Of a stretch of 64,000 bases of DNA, positions 38,695 to 52,134 are shown piece after piece. Position 1 is the first letter of the stretch. Each line of letters begins with the position of its first letter. The stretch lies in assembly GCA_964035545.1 (NCBI GenBank), contig CAXIUT010000073.1, positions 124,001 through 188,000 on the forward strand, given 5' to 3'. Under the pieces are notes generated by a model. It was not told where the DNA came from. It worked only from the letters and a program-made list of their open reading frames with translations, and made no database searches. A program made the position numbers and the translations under genes. This DNA is from Bugula neritina. Its lineage: Eukaryota; Bryozoa; Gymnolaemata; Cheilostomatida; Bugulidae.

Positions 38695-40039
38695 TCATTG
38701 CACCAGCACCGATTTCAATATAGGTGTGTTGGGAGTTATCTTTCCTAAAGTTTTGTTCTTGGTGTTTATACGAAGCAGACACAGGCTAATATTAGTTTTG
38801 TTATTTGCAAGAGTTTTTCTGTCTGATTGTCCATCAGCAAAAGTTTGCGCCTTGCAGTTATTATGGAAATACCAGTGATGCTGGAAGACCTTTGCATTGT
38901 ACACCCGCCTTTACTATTGAATTTAGATGTTTTATTTTCCCATCCCCTCTCCTGCCCCCCTGTCCCCTCTAACAACCAGCAATCCTGACTCATGTGAAAT
39001 GTGTTATTTAGTTTTAGAGTTGGACCATGGGCCTACAGTATACGATTTGAAGCTTTATAGTTTACAGGCAGTGGAGATGAGTCACTGCTGAAACCCATTT
39101 TATTAGTAGACTATATTGCTCTTCAATCATCAGTTTGCATATTAAAACAGAAAGCTCATCTGCAGCGCCATTTCACAGTGTTAAATTTTGCTAGAGTAAA
39201 AATTAATTTTAGATGCCTTTGCAAACATATGAGAAATAAATGAGTCATTTTATGAAAAGAGGTGTTTGCAGCAGTTGTCCACTTTTGATTTAGACGCGTC
39301 ATGGAAACTTTTGTAGTTTTAAATAATACCTCCAAACTCATCACTTGCATGTGTTTATATACTTGATAAAGTTTTTCATGCAAAACTTGATGCCTGCTTC
39401 AAAGACACCAGTGCTTAAAACTGTGTTAACTGTATTGGCACGTTGCCATGAGATATTTGGTTATATTTAGCATCACAACATACTCTTCAGAAAGTTAAGA
39501 AAATCAGTCTATAGAAAGTTAATGAAATAAACCTACCAGAGAGAGTAAGCCAGATGTAACAAGTAGATCCAAAACAAGTTGATTAACAATTGAAGTTGAA
39601 TTCTCCATGTAGTGAATACTTTAGTCCTAATGTCAAATGCAAACGTCTGCAACCAAATTGTGTAGACTTCATGAGCTGGTTAGCTGACAGGACTCATTAA
39701 AGTTCTTAACTGTTGTGTGTATAGTGATGCCCATCTTGAACTAGAGAGGGCTGACGGAAGACTGCTACTTTGTGAAAATTGACAATGCATATTATTATTA
39801 TTCATTGTTGAGATTCACGACTGCCATAAACAATGATAAAATATTCATTGTTGGTACTACTGAGTAGAATAAAATATATTATAATATTATTCTCTGGACA
39901 GATAAACAATATCAAATGCATATTATAACATTACCATAAATCTACGGCGCTTCACATCTTCACTTTTTTCTGCAATGTTATTTCTTTGCAGTTAGAAGTA
40001 CTAGCTGAATATATGACTATGAAACATAACCCTTCAATT
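38695..40039. repeat. M30, A3 unit
   Basis: aatacctcc; partner of M37. Confidence 0.95.
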
Positions 40040-41382
40040 TCATTGCACCAGCACCGATTTCAATGTAGGTGTGTTGGGAGTTATCTTTCCTAAATTTTTG
40101 TTCTTGGCAATTATACGAAACAGACACAGGCTAATATTAGTTTTGTTATTTGCAAGAGTTTTTCTGTCTGATTGTCCATCAGCAAAAGTTTGCGCCTTCC
40201 CGTTATTATGGAAATTCCAGTGCTGCTGGAAGACCTTTGCATTGTACACCCGCCTTTACTATTGAATTTAGATGTTTTATTTTCCCATCCCCTCTCCTGC
40301 CCCCCTGTCCCCTCTAACAACCAGCAATCCTGACTCATGCGAAATGTGTTATTGTTCTAGAGTTGGCCCATGGGCCTACAGTATACGATTTGAAGCTTTA
40401 TAGTTTACAGGCAGTGGAGATGAGTCACTGCTGAAACCCATTTTATTAGTAGACTATATTGCTCTTCAATCATCAGTTTGCATATTAAAACAGAAAGCTC
40501 ATCTGCAGCGCCATTTCACAGTGTTAAATTTTGCTAGAGTAAAAATTAATTTTAGATGCCTTTGCAAACATATGAGAAATAAATGAGTCATTTTATGAAA
40601 AGAGGTGTTTGCAGCAGTTGTCCACTTTTGATTTAGACGCGTCATGGAAACTTTTGTAGTTTTAAATAATACCTCCAAACTCATCACTTGCATGTGTTTA
40701 TATACTTGATAAAGTTTTTCATGCAAAACTTGATGCCTGCTTCAAAGACACCAGTGCTTAAAACTGTGTTAACTGTATTGGCACGTTGCCATGAGATATT
40801 TGGTTATATTTAGCATCACAACATACTCTTCAGAAAGTTAAGAAAATCAGTCTATAGAAAGTTAATGAAATAAACCTACCAGAGAGAGTAAGCCAGATGT
40901 AACAAGTAGATCCAAAACAAGTTGATTAACAATTGAAGTTGAATTCTCCATGTAGTGAATACTTTAGTCCTAATGTCAAATGCAAACGTCTGCAACCAAA
41001 TTGTGTAGACTTCATGAGCTGGTTAGCTGACAGGACTCATTAAAGTTCTTAACTGTTGTGTGTATAGTGATGCCCATCTTGAACTAGAGAGGGCTGACGG
41101 AAGACTGCTACTTTGTGAAAATTGACAATGCATATTATTATTATTCATTGTTGAGATTCACGACTGCCATAAACAATGATAAAATATTCATTGTTGGTAC
41201 TACTGAGTAGAATAAAATATATTATAATATTATTCTCTGGACAGATAAACAATATCAAATGCATATTATAACATTACCATAAATCTACGGCGCTTCACAT
41301 CTTCACTTTTTTCTGCAATGTTATTTCTTTGCAGTTAGAAGTACTAGCTGAATATATGACTATGAAACATAACCCTTCAATT
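40040..41382. repeat. M31, hybrid X4: B head, A3 tail
   Basis: B to 40,367 (ttggccc), A by 40,480 (tttgcat), then aatacctcc. This is the junction of the 9,407-bp tandem duplication. Confidence 0.92.
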
Positions 41383-42725
41383 TCATTGCACCAGCACCGA
41401 TTTCAATGTAGGTGTGTTGGGAGTTATCTTTCCTAAATTTTTGTTCTTGGCAATTATACGAAACAGACACAGGCTAATATTAGTTTTGTTATTTGCAAGA
41501 GTTTTTCTGTCTGATTGTCCATCAGCAAAAGTTTGCGCCTTCCCGTTATTATGGAAATTCCAGTGCTGCTGGAAGACCTTTGCATTGTACACCCGCCTTT
41601 ACTATTGAATTTAGATGTTTTATTTTCCCATCCCCTCTCCTGCCCCCCTGTCCCCTCTAACAACCAGCAATCCTGACTCATGCGAAATGTGTTATTGTTC
41701 TAGAGTTGGCCCATGGGCCTACAGTATACGATTTGAAGCTTTATAGTTTACAGGCAGTGGAGATGAGTCACTGCTGAAACCCATTTGATTAGTAGACTAT
41801 ATTGCTCTACAATCATCAGTTTTCATATTCAAAGAGAAAGCTCATCTGCAGCGCCATTTCACAGTGTTATATTTTGCTAGAGTAATAACTAATTTTAGAT
41901 GCCTTTGCAAACATATGAGAAATAAATGAGTCATTTTATGAAAAGAGGTGTTTGCAGCAGTTGTCCACTTTTGATTTAGACGCGTCATGGAAACTTTTGT
42001 AGTTTTAAATAATATCTCCAAACTCATCACTTGCATGTGTTTATATACTTGATAAAGTTTTTCATGCAAAACTTGATGCCTGCTTCAAAGACACCAGTGC
42101 TTAAAACTGTGTTAACTGTATTGGCACGTTGCCATGAGATATTTGGTTATATTTAGCATCACAACATACTCTTCAGAAAGTTAAGAAAATCAGTCTATAG
42201 AAAGTTAATGAAATAAACCTACCAGAGAGAGTAAGCCAGATGTAACAAGTAGATCCAAAACAAGTTGATTAACAATTGAAGTTGAATTCTCCATGTAGTG
42301 AATACTTTAGTCCTAATGTCAAATGCAAACGTCTGCAACCAAATTGTGTAGACTTCATGAGCTGGTTAGCTGACAGGACTCATTAAAGTTCTTAGCTGTT
42401 GTGTGTATAGTGATGCCCATCTTGAACTAGAGAGGGCTGACGGAAGACTGCTACTTTGTGAAAATTGACAATGCATATTATTATTATTCATTGTTGAGAT
42501 TCACGACTGCCATAAACAATGATAAAATATTCATTGTTGGTACTACTGAGTAGAATAAAATATAATATAATATTATTCTCTGGACAGATAAACAATATCA
42601 AATGCATATTATAACATTACCATAAATCTACGGCGCTTCACATCTTCACTTTTTTCTGCAATGTTATTTCTTTGCAGTTAGAAGTACTAGCTGAATATAT
42701 GACTATGAAACATAACCCTTCAATT
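41383..42725. repeat. M32, B1 unit
   Basis: gattag, with private a at 41,809 (gctctacaa). Confidence 0.95.
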
Positions 42726-44070
42726 TCATTGCACCAGCACCGATTTCAATATAGGTGTGTTGGGAGTTATCTTTCCTAAAGTTTTGTTCTTGGTGTTTAT
42801 ACGAAGCAGACACAGGCTAATATTAGTTTTGTTATTTGCAAGAGTTTTTCTGTCTGATTGTCCATCAGCAAAAGTTTGCGCCTTGCAGTTATTATGGAAA
42901 TACCAGTGATGCTGGAAGACCTTTGCATTGTACACCCGCCTTTACTATTGAATTTAGATGTTTTATTTTCCCATCCCCTCTCCTGCCCCCCTGTCCCCTC
43001 TAACAACCAGCAATCCTGACTCATGTGAAATGTGTTATTAAGTTTTAGAGTTGGACCATGGGCCTACAGTATACGATTTGAAGCTTTATAGTTTACAGGC
43101 AGTGGAGATGAGTCACTGCTGAAACCCATTTTATTAGTAGACTATATTGCTCTTCAATCATCAGTTTGCATATTAAAACAGAAAGCTCATCTGCAGCGCC
43201 ATTTCACAGTGTTAAATTTTGCTAGAGTAAAAATTAATTTTAGATGCCTTTGCAAACATATGAGAAATAAATGAGTCATTTTATGAAAAGAGGTGTTTGC
43301 AGCAGTTGTCCACTTTTGATTTAGACGCGTCATGGAAACTTTTGTAGTTTTAAATAATATCTCCAAACTCATCACTTGCATGTGTTTATATACTTGATAA
43401 AGTTTTTCATGCAAAACTTGATGCCTGCTTCAAAGACACCAGTGCTTAAAACTGTGTTAACTGTATTGGCACGTTGCCATGAGATATTTGGTTATATTTA
43501 GCATCACAACAAACTCTTCAGAAAGTTAAGAAAATCAGTCTATAGAAAGTTAATGAAATAAACCTACCAGAGAGAGTAAGCCAGATGTAACAAGTAGATC
43601 CAAAACAAGTTGATTAACAATTGAAGTTGAATTCTCCATGTAGTGAATACTTTAGTCCTAATGTCAAATGCAAACGTCTGCAACCAAATTGTGTAGACTT
43701 CATGAGCTGGTTAGCTGACAGGACTCATTAAAGTTCTTAACTGTTGTGTGTATAGTGATGCCCATCTTGAACTAGAGAGGGCTGACGGAAGACTGCTACT
43801 TTGTGAAAATTGACAATGCATATTATTATTATTCATTGTTGAGATTCACGACTGCCATAAACAATGATAAAATATTCATTGTTGGTACTACTGAGTAGAA
43901 TAAAATATAATATAATATTATTCTCTGGACAGATAAACAATATCAAATGCATAATATAACATTACCATAAATCTACGGCGCTTCACATCTTCACCTTTTT
44001 CTGCAATGTTATTTCTTTGCAGTTAGAAGTACTAGCTGAATATATGACTATGAAACATAACCCTTCAATT
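42726..44070. repeat. M33, A1 unit
   Basis: First unit of the intact hexamer. Confidence 0.95.
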
Positions 44071-45415
44071 TCATTGCACCAGCACCGATTTCAATATAGG
44101 TGTGTTGGGAGTTATCTTTCCTAAAGTTTTGTTCTTGGTGTTTATACGAAGCAGACACAGGCTAATATTAGTTTTGTTATTTGCAAGAGTTTTTCTGTCT
44201 GATTGTCCATCAGCAAAAGTTTGCGCCTTGCAGTTATTATGGAAATACCAGTGATGCTGGAAGACCTTTGCATTGTACACCCGCCTTTACTATTGAATTT
44301 AGATGTTTTATTTTCCCATCCCCTCTCCTGCCCCCCTGTCCCCTCTAACAACCAGCAATCCTGACTCATGTGAAATGTGTTATTTAGTTTTAGAGTTGGA
44401 CCATGGGCCTACAGTATACGATTTGAAGCTTTATAGTTTACAGGCAGTGGAGATGAGTCACTGCTGAAACCCATTTTATTAGTAGACTATATTGCTCTTC
44501 AATCATCAGTTTGCATATTAAAACAGAAAGCTCATCTGCAGCGCCATTTCACAGTGTTAAATTTTGCTAGAGTAAAAATTAATTTTAGATGCCTTTGCAA
44601 ACATATGAGAAATAAATGAGTCATTTTATGAAAAGAGGTGTTTGCAGCAGTTGTCCACTTTTGATTTAGACGCGTCATGGAAACTTTTGTAGTTTTAAAT
44701 AATATCTCCAAACTCATCACTTGCATGTCTTTATATACTTGATAAAGTTTTTCATGCAAAACTTGATGCCTGCTTCAAAGACACCAGTGCTTAAAACTGT
44801 GTTAACTGTATTGGCACGTTGCCATGAGATATTTGGTTATATTTAGCATCACAACATACTCTTCAGAAAGTTAAGAAAATCAGTCTATAGAAAGTTAATG
44901 AAATAAACCTACCAGAGAGAGTAAGCCAGATGTAACAAGTAGATCCAAAACAAGTTGATTAACAATTGAAGTTGAATTCTCCATGTAGTGAATACTTTAG
45001 TCCTAATGTCAAATGCAAACGTCTGCAACCAAATTGTGTAGACTTCATGAGCTGGTTAGCTGACAGGACTCATTAAAGTTCTTAACTGTTGTGTGTATAG
45101 TGATGCCCATCTTGAACTAGAGAGGGCTGACGGAAGACTGCTACTTTGTGAAAATTGACAATGCATATTATTATTATTCATTGTTGAGATTCACGACTGC
45201 CATAAACAATGATAAAATATTCATTGTTGGTACTACTGAGTAGAATAAAATATATTATAATATTATTCTCTGGACAGATAAACAATATCAAATGCATATT
45301 ATAACATTACCATAAATCTACGGCGCTTCACATCTTCACTTTTTTCTGCAATGTTATTTCTTTGCAGTTAGAAGTACTAGCTGAATATATGACTATGAAA
45401 CATAACCCTTCAATT
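44071..45415. repeat. M34, A2 unit
   Basis: tatttag with catgtcttt. Confidence 0.95.
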
Positions 45416-46758
45416 TCATTGCACCAGCACCGATTTCAATGTAGGTGTGTTGGGAGTTATCTTTCCTAAATTTTTGTTCTTGGCAATTATACGAAACAGA
45501 CACAGGCTAATATTAGTTTTGTTATTTGCAAGAGTTTTTCTGTCTGATTGTCCATCAGCAAAAGTTTGCGCCTTCCCGTTATTATGGAAATTCCAGTGCT
45601 GCTGGAAGACCTTTGCATTGTACACCCGCCTTTACTATTGAATTTAGATGTTTTATTTTCCCATCCCCTCTCCTGCCCCCCTGTCCCCTCTAACAACCAG
45701 CAATCCTGACTCATGCGAAATGTGTTATTGTTCTAGAGTTGGCCCATGGGCCTACAGTATACGATTTGAAGCTTTATAGTTTACAGGCAGTGGAGATGAG
45801 TCACTGCTGAAACCCATTTGATTAGTAGACTATATTGCTCTTCAATCATCAGTTTTCATATTCAAAGAGAAAGCTCATCTGCAGCGCCATTTCACAGTGT
45901 TATATTTTGCTAGAGTAATAACTAATTTTAGATGCCTTTGCAAACATATGAGAAATAAATGAGTCATTTTATGAAAAGAGGTGTTTGCAGCAGTTGTCCA
46001 CTTTTGATTTAGACGCGTCATGGAAACTTTTGTAGTTTTAAATAATATCTCCAAACTCATCACTTGCATGTGTTTATATACTTGATAAAGTTTTTCATGC
46101 AAAACTTGATGCCTGCTTCAAAGACACCAGTGCTTAAAACTGTGTTAACTGTATTGGCACGTTGCCATGAGATATTTGGTTATATTTAGCATCACAACAT
46201 ACTCTTCAGAAAGTTAAGAAAATCAGTCTATAGAAAGTTAATGAAATAAACCTACCAGAGAGAGTAAGCCAGATGTAACAAGTAGATCCAAAACAAGTTG
46301 ATTAACAATTGAAGTTGAATTCTCCATGTAGTGAATACTTTAGTCCTAATGTCAAATGCAAACGTCTGCAACCAAATTGTGTAGACTTCATGAGCTGGTT
46401 AGCTGACAGGACTCATTAAAGTTCTTAGCTGTTGTGTGTATAGTGATGCCCATCTTGAACTAGAGAGGGCTGACGGAAGACTGCTACTTTGTGAAAATTG
46501 ACAATGCATATTATTATTATTCATTGTTGAGATTCACGACTGCCATAAACAATGATAAAATATTCATTGTTGGTACTACTGAGTAGAATAAAATATAATA
46601 TAATATTATTCTCTGGACAGATAAACAATATCAAATGCATATTATAACATTACCATAAATCTACGGCGCTTCACATCTTCACTTTTTTCTGCAATGTTAT
46701 TTCTTTGCAGTTAGAAGTACTAGCTGAATATATGACTATGAAACATAACCCTTCAATT
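45416..46758. repeat. M35, B1 unit
   Basis: gattag. Confidence 0.95.
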
Positions 46759-48101
46759 TCATTGCACCAGCACCGATTTCAATGTAGGTGTGTTGGGAGT
46801 TATCTTTCCTAAATTTTTGTTCTTGGCAATTATACGAAACAGACACAGGCTAATATTAGTTTTGTTATTTGCAAGAGTTTTTCTGTCTGATTGTCCATCA
46901 GCAAAAGTTTGCGCCTTCCCGTTATTATGGAAATTCCAGTGCTGCTGGAAGACCTTTGCATTGTACACCCGCCTTTACTATTGAATTTAGATGTTTTATT
47001 TTCCCATCCCCTCTCCTGCCCCCCTGTCCCCTCTAACAACCAGCAATCCTGACTCATGCGAAATGTGTTATTGTTCTAGAGTTGGCCCATGGGCCTACAG
47101 TATACGATTTGAAGCTTTATAGTTTACAGGCAGTGGAGATGAGTCACTGCTGAAACCCATTTTATTAGTAGACTATATTGCTCTTCAATCATCAGTTTTC
47201 ATATTCAAAGAGAAAGCTCATCTGCAGCGCCATTTCACAGTGTTATATTTTGCTAGAGTAATAACTAATTTTAGATGCCTTTGCAAACATATGAGAAATA
47301 AATGAGTCATTTTATGAAAAGAGGTGTTTGCAGCAGTTGTCCACTTTTGATTTAGACGCGTCATGGAAACTTTTGTAGTTTTAAATAATATCTCCAAACT
47401 CATCACTTGCATGTGTTTATATACTTGATAAAGTTTTTCATGCAAAACTTGATGCCTGCTTCAAAGACACCAGTGCTTAAAACTGTGTTAACTGTATTGG
47501 CACGTTGCCATGAGATATTTGGTTATATTTAGCATCACAACATACTCTTCAGAAAGTTAAGAAAATCAGTCTATAGAAAGTTAATGAAATAAACCTACCA
47601 GAGAGAGTAAGCCAGATGTAACAAGTAGATCCAAAACAAGTTGATTAACAATTGAAGTTGAATTCTCCATGTAGTGAATACTTTAGTCCTAATGTCAAAT
47701 GCAAACGTCTGCAACCAAATTGTGTAGACTTCATGAGCTGGTTAGCTGACAGGACTCATTAAAGTTCTTAGCTGTTGTGTGTATAGTGATGCCCATCTTG
47801 AACTAGAGAGGGCTGACGGAAGACTGCTACTTTGTGAAAATTGACAATGCATATTATTATTATTCATTGTTGAGATTCACGACTGCCATAAACAATGATA
47901 AAATATTCATTGTTGGTACTACTGAGTAGAATAAAATATAATATAATATTATTCTCTGGACAGATAAACAATATCAAATGCATATTATAACATTACCATA
48001 AATCTACGGCGCTTCACATCTTCACTTTTTTCTGCAATGTTATTTCTTTGCAGTTAGAAGTACTAGCTGAATATATGACTATGAAACATAACCCTTCAAT
48101 T
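46759..48101. repeat. M36, B2 unit
   Basis: ttattag. Confidence 0.95.
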
Positions 48102-49446
48102 TCATTGCACCAGCACCGATTTCAATATAGGTGTGTTGGGAGTTATCTTTCCTAAAGTTTTGTTCTTGGTGTTTATACGAAGCAGACACAGGCTAATATT
48201 AGTTTTGTTATTTGCAAGAGTTTTTCTGTCTGATTGTCCATCAGCAAAAGTTTGCGCCTTGCAGTTATTATGGAAATACCAGTGATGCTGGAAGACCTTT
48301 GCATTGTACACCCGCCTTTACTATTGAATTTAGATGTTTTATTTTCCCATCCCCTCTCCTGCCCCCCTGTCCCCTCTAACAACCAGCAATCCTGACTCAT
48401 GTGAAATGTGTTATTTAGTTTTAGAGTTGGACCATGGGCCTACAGTATACGATTTGAAGCTTTATAGTTTACAGGCAGTGGAGATGAGTCACTGCTGAAA
48501 CCCATTTTATTAGTAGACTATATTGCTCTTCAATCATCAGTTTGCATATTAAAACAGAAAGCTCATCTGCAGCGCCATTTCACAGTGTTAAATTTTGCTA
48601 GAGTAAAAATTAATTTTAGATGCCTTTGCAAACATATGAGAAATAAATGAGTCATTTTATGAAAAGAGGTGTTTGCAGCAGTTGTCCACTTTTGATTTAG
48701 ACGCGTCATGGAAACTTTTGTAGTTTTAAATAATACCTCCAAACTCATCACTTGCATGTGTTTATATACTTGATAAAGTTTTTCATGCAAAACTTGATGC
48801 CTGCTTCAAAGACACCAGTGCTTAAAACTGTGTTAACTGTATTGGCACGTTGCCATGAGATATTTGGTTATATTTAGCATCACAACATACTCTTCAGAAA
48901 GTTAAGAAAATCAGTCTATAGAAAGTTAATGAAATAAACCTACCAGAGAGAGTAAGCCAGATGTAACAAGTAGATCCAAAACAAGTTGATTAACAATTGA
49001 AGTTGAATTCTCCATGTAGTGAATACTTTAGTCCTAATGTCAAATGCAAACGTCTGCAACCAAATTGTGTAGACTTCATGAGCTGGTTAGCTGACAGGAC
49101 TCATTAAAGTTCTTAACTGTTGTGTGTATAGTGATGCCCATCTTGAACTAGAGAGGGCTGACGGAAGACTGCTACTTTGTGAAAATTGACAATGCATATT
49201 ATTATTATTCATTGTTGAGATTCACGACTGCCATAAACAATGATAAAATATTCATTGTTGGTACTACTGAGTAGAATAAAATATATTATAATATTATTCT
49301 CTGGACAGATAAACAATATCAAATGCATATTATAACATTACCATAAATCTACGGCGCTTCACATCTTCACTTTTTTCTGCAATGTTATTTCTTTGCAGTT
49401 AGAAGTACTAGCTGAATATATGACTATGAAACATAACCCTTCAATT
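48102..49446. repeat. M37, A3 unit
   Basis: aatacctcc. Confidence 0.95.
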
Positions 49447-50789
49447 TCATTGCACCAGCACCGATTTCAATGTAGGTGTGTTGGGAGTTATCTTTCCTAA
49501 ATTTTTGTTCTTGGCAATTATACGAAACAGACACAGGCTAATATTAGTTTTGTTATTTGCAAGAGTTTTTCTGTCTGATTGTCCATCAGCAAAAGTTTGC
49601 GCCTTCCCGTTATTATGGAAATTCCAGTGCTGCTGGAAGACCTTTGCATTGTACACCCGCCTTTACTATTGAATTTAGATGTTTTATTTTCCCATCCCCT
49701 CTCCTGCCCCCCTGTCCCCTCTAACAACCAGCAATCCTGACTCATGCGAAATGTGTTATTGTTCTAGAGTTGGCCCATGGGCCTACAGTATACGATTTGA
49801 AGCTTTATAGTTTACAGGCAGTGGAGATGAGTCACTGCTGAAACCCATTTGATTAGTAGACTATATTGCTCTTCAATCATCAGTTTTCATATTCAAAGAG
49901 AAAGCTCATCTGCAGCGCCATTTCACAGTGTTATATTTTGCTAGAGTAATAACTAATTTTAGATGCCTTTGCAAACATATGAGAAATAAATGAGTCATTT
50001 TATGAAAAGAGGTGTTTGCAGCAGTTGTCCACTTTTGATTTAGACGCGTCATGGAAACTTTTGTAGTTTTAAATAATATCTCCAAACTCATCACTTGCAT
50101 GTGTTTATATACTTGATAAAGTTTTTCATGCAAAACTTGATGCCTGCTTCAAAGACACCAGTGCTTAAAACTGTGTTAACTGTATTGGCACGTTGCCATG
50201 AGATATTTGGTTATATTTAGCATCACAACATACTCTTCAGAAAGTTAAGAAAATCAGTCTATAGAAAGTTAATGAAATAAACCTACCAGAGAGAGTAAGC
50301 CAGATGTAACAAGTAGATCCAAAACAAGTTGATTAACAATTGAAGTTGAATTCTCCATGTAGTGAATACTTTAGTCCTAATGTCAAATGCAAACGTCTGC
50401 AACCAAATTGTGTAGACTTCATGAGCTGGTTAGCTGACAGGACTCATTAAAGTTCTTAGCTGTTGTGTGTATAGTGATGCCCATCTTGAACTAGAGAGGG
50501 CTGACGGAAGACTGCTACTTTGTGAAAATTGACAATGCATATTATTATTATTCATTGTTGAGATTCACGACTGCCATAAACAATGATAAAATATTCATTG
50601 TTGGTACTACTGAGTAGAATAAAATATAATATAATATTATTCTCTGGACAGATAAACAATATCAAATGCATATTATAACATTACCATAAATCTACGGCGC
50701 TTCACATCTTCACTTTTTTCTGCAATGTTATTTCTTTGCAGTTAGAAGTACTAGCTGAATATATGACTATGAAACATAACCCTTCAATT
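49447..50789. repeat. M38, B1 unit
   Basis: gattag at 49,851; last unit of the intact hexamer. Confidence 0.95.
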
Positions 50790-52134
50790 TCATTGCACCA
50801 GCACCGATTTCAATATAGGTGTGTTGGGAGTTATCTTTCCTAAAGTTTTGTTCTTGGTGTTTATACGAAGCAGACACAGGCTAATATTAGTTTTGTTATT
50901 TGCAAGAGTTTTTCTGTCTGATTGTCCATCAGCAAAAGTTTGCGCCTTGCAGTTATTATGGAAATACCAGTGATGCTGGAAGACCTTTGCATTGTACACC
51001 CGCCTTTACTATTGAATTTAGATGTTTTATTTTCCCATCCCCTCTCCTGCCCCCCTGTCCCCTCTAACAACCAGCAATCCTGACTCATGTGAAATGTGTT
51101 ATTTAGTTTTAGAGTTGGACCATGGGCCTACAGTATACGATTTGAAGCTTTATAGTTTACAGGCAGTGGAGATGAGTCACTGCTGAAACCCATTTTATTA
51201 GTAGACTATATTGCTCTTCAATCATCAGTTTGCATATTAAAACAGAAAGCTCATCTGCAGCGCCATTTCACAGTGTTAAATTTTGCTAGAGTAAAAATTA
51301 ATTTTAGATGCCTTTGCAAACATATGAGAAATAAATGAGTCATTTTATGAAAAGAGGTGTTTGCAGCAGTTGTCCACTTTTGATTTAGACGCGTCATGGA
51401 AACTTTTGTAGTTTTAAATAATATCTCCAAACTCATCACTTGCATGTCTTTATATACTTGATAAAGTTTTTCATGCAAAACTTGATGCCTGCTTCAAAGA
51501 CACCAGTGCTTAAAACTGTGTTAACTGTATTGGCACGTTGCCATGAGATATTTGGTTATATTTAGCATCACAACATACTCTTCAGAAAGTTAAGAAAATC
51601 AGTCTATAGAAAGTTAATGAAATAAACCTACCAGAGAGAGTAAGCCAGATGTAACAAGTAGATCCAAAACAAGTTGATTAACAATTGAAGTTGAATTCTC
51701 CATGTAGTGAATACTTTAGTCCTAATGTCAAATGCAAACGTCTGCAACCAAATTGTGTAGACTTCATGAGCTGGTTAGCTGACAGGACTCATTAAAGTTC
51801 TTAACTGTTGTGTGTATAGTGATGCCCATCTTGAACTAGAGAGGGCTGACGGAAGACTGCTACTTTGTGAAAATTGACAATGCATATTATTATTATTCAT
51901 TGTTGAGATTCACGACTGCCATAAACAATGATAAAATATTCATTGTTGGTACTACTGAGTAGAATAAAATATATTATAATATTATTCTCTGGACAGATAA
52001 ACAATATCAAATGCATATTATAACATTACCATAAATCTACGGCGCTTCACATCTTCACTTTTTTCTGCAATGTTATTTCTTTGCAGTTAGAAGTACTAGC
52101 TGAATATATGACTATGAAACATAACCCTTCAATT
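50790..52134. repeat. M39, A2 unit lacking the expected A1 before it
   Basis: tatttag and catgtcttt directly after a B1 tail (gcatattat, cacttttttc). Confidence 0.94.

Larger units (their letters stand above)
30961..40443. repeat. Segmental duplication II, copy 1 (9,407-bp tandem)
   Basis: Seven units (rest of M24, then M25-M30 and the head of M31) repeat directly at +9,407: 31976, 33319, 34664, 36009, 37352, 38695 and 40040 match 41383, 42726, 44071, 45416, 46759, 48102 and 49447. The left limit is 30,960 (a) against 40,367 (c). The right limit is 40,444 (t) against 49,851 (g). The copies touch, with 76 bp of shared junction sequence. Confidence 0.87.
43996..47511. repeat. Segmental duplication III, copy 1 (3.5 kb, offset 6,719)
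   Basis: M34-M36 (A2 B1 B2) recur as M39-M41 at +6,719, five units downstream. The left limit is 43,995 (c) against 50,714 (t). The match runs to 47,511, with two private differences in copy 2 (53,986 and 54,017). Confidence 0.78.
40368..49850. repeat. Segmental duplication II, copy 2
   Basis: Direct continuation of copy 1. The join lies inside hybrid unit M31, whose head is B (ttggccc at 40,365-40,369) and whose later part is A3 (tttgcat from 40,477; aatacctcc). A private a at 41,809 (t at 32,402 in copy 1) is the only difference I noticed. The structure fits one unequal crossover between a B and an A3 unit at the same phase. Confidence 0.86.
42726..50789. repeat. Intact higher-order repeat A1-A2-B1-B2-A3-B1
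   Basis: M33 to M38 are the only complete and uninterrupted copy of the inferred hexamer. The lengths 1,345+1,345+1,343+1,343+1,345+1,343 sum to 8,064 bp. Subtype markers are all present in order: tattaag, then tatttag with catgtcttt, then gattag, then ttattag, then aatacctcc, then gattag. Confidence 0.85.

Noticed and set aside
6992-49850. Segmental copies as pure assembly artefacts
   Set aside because: Each pair has at least one private difference (8,655; 41,809; 53,986) and sharp hybrid junctions, which fits real copies. Read-level proof is not available here, so this stays possible but less likely.
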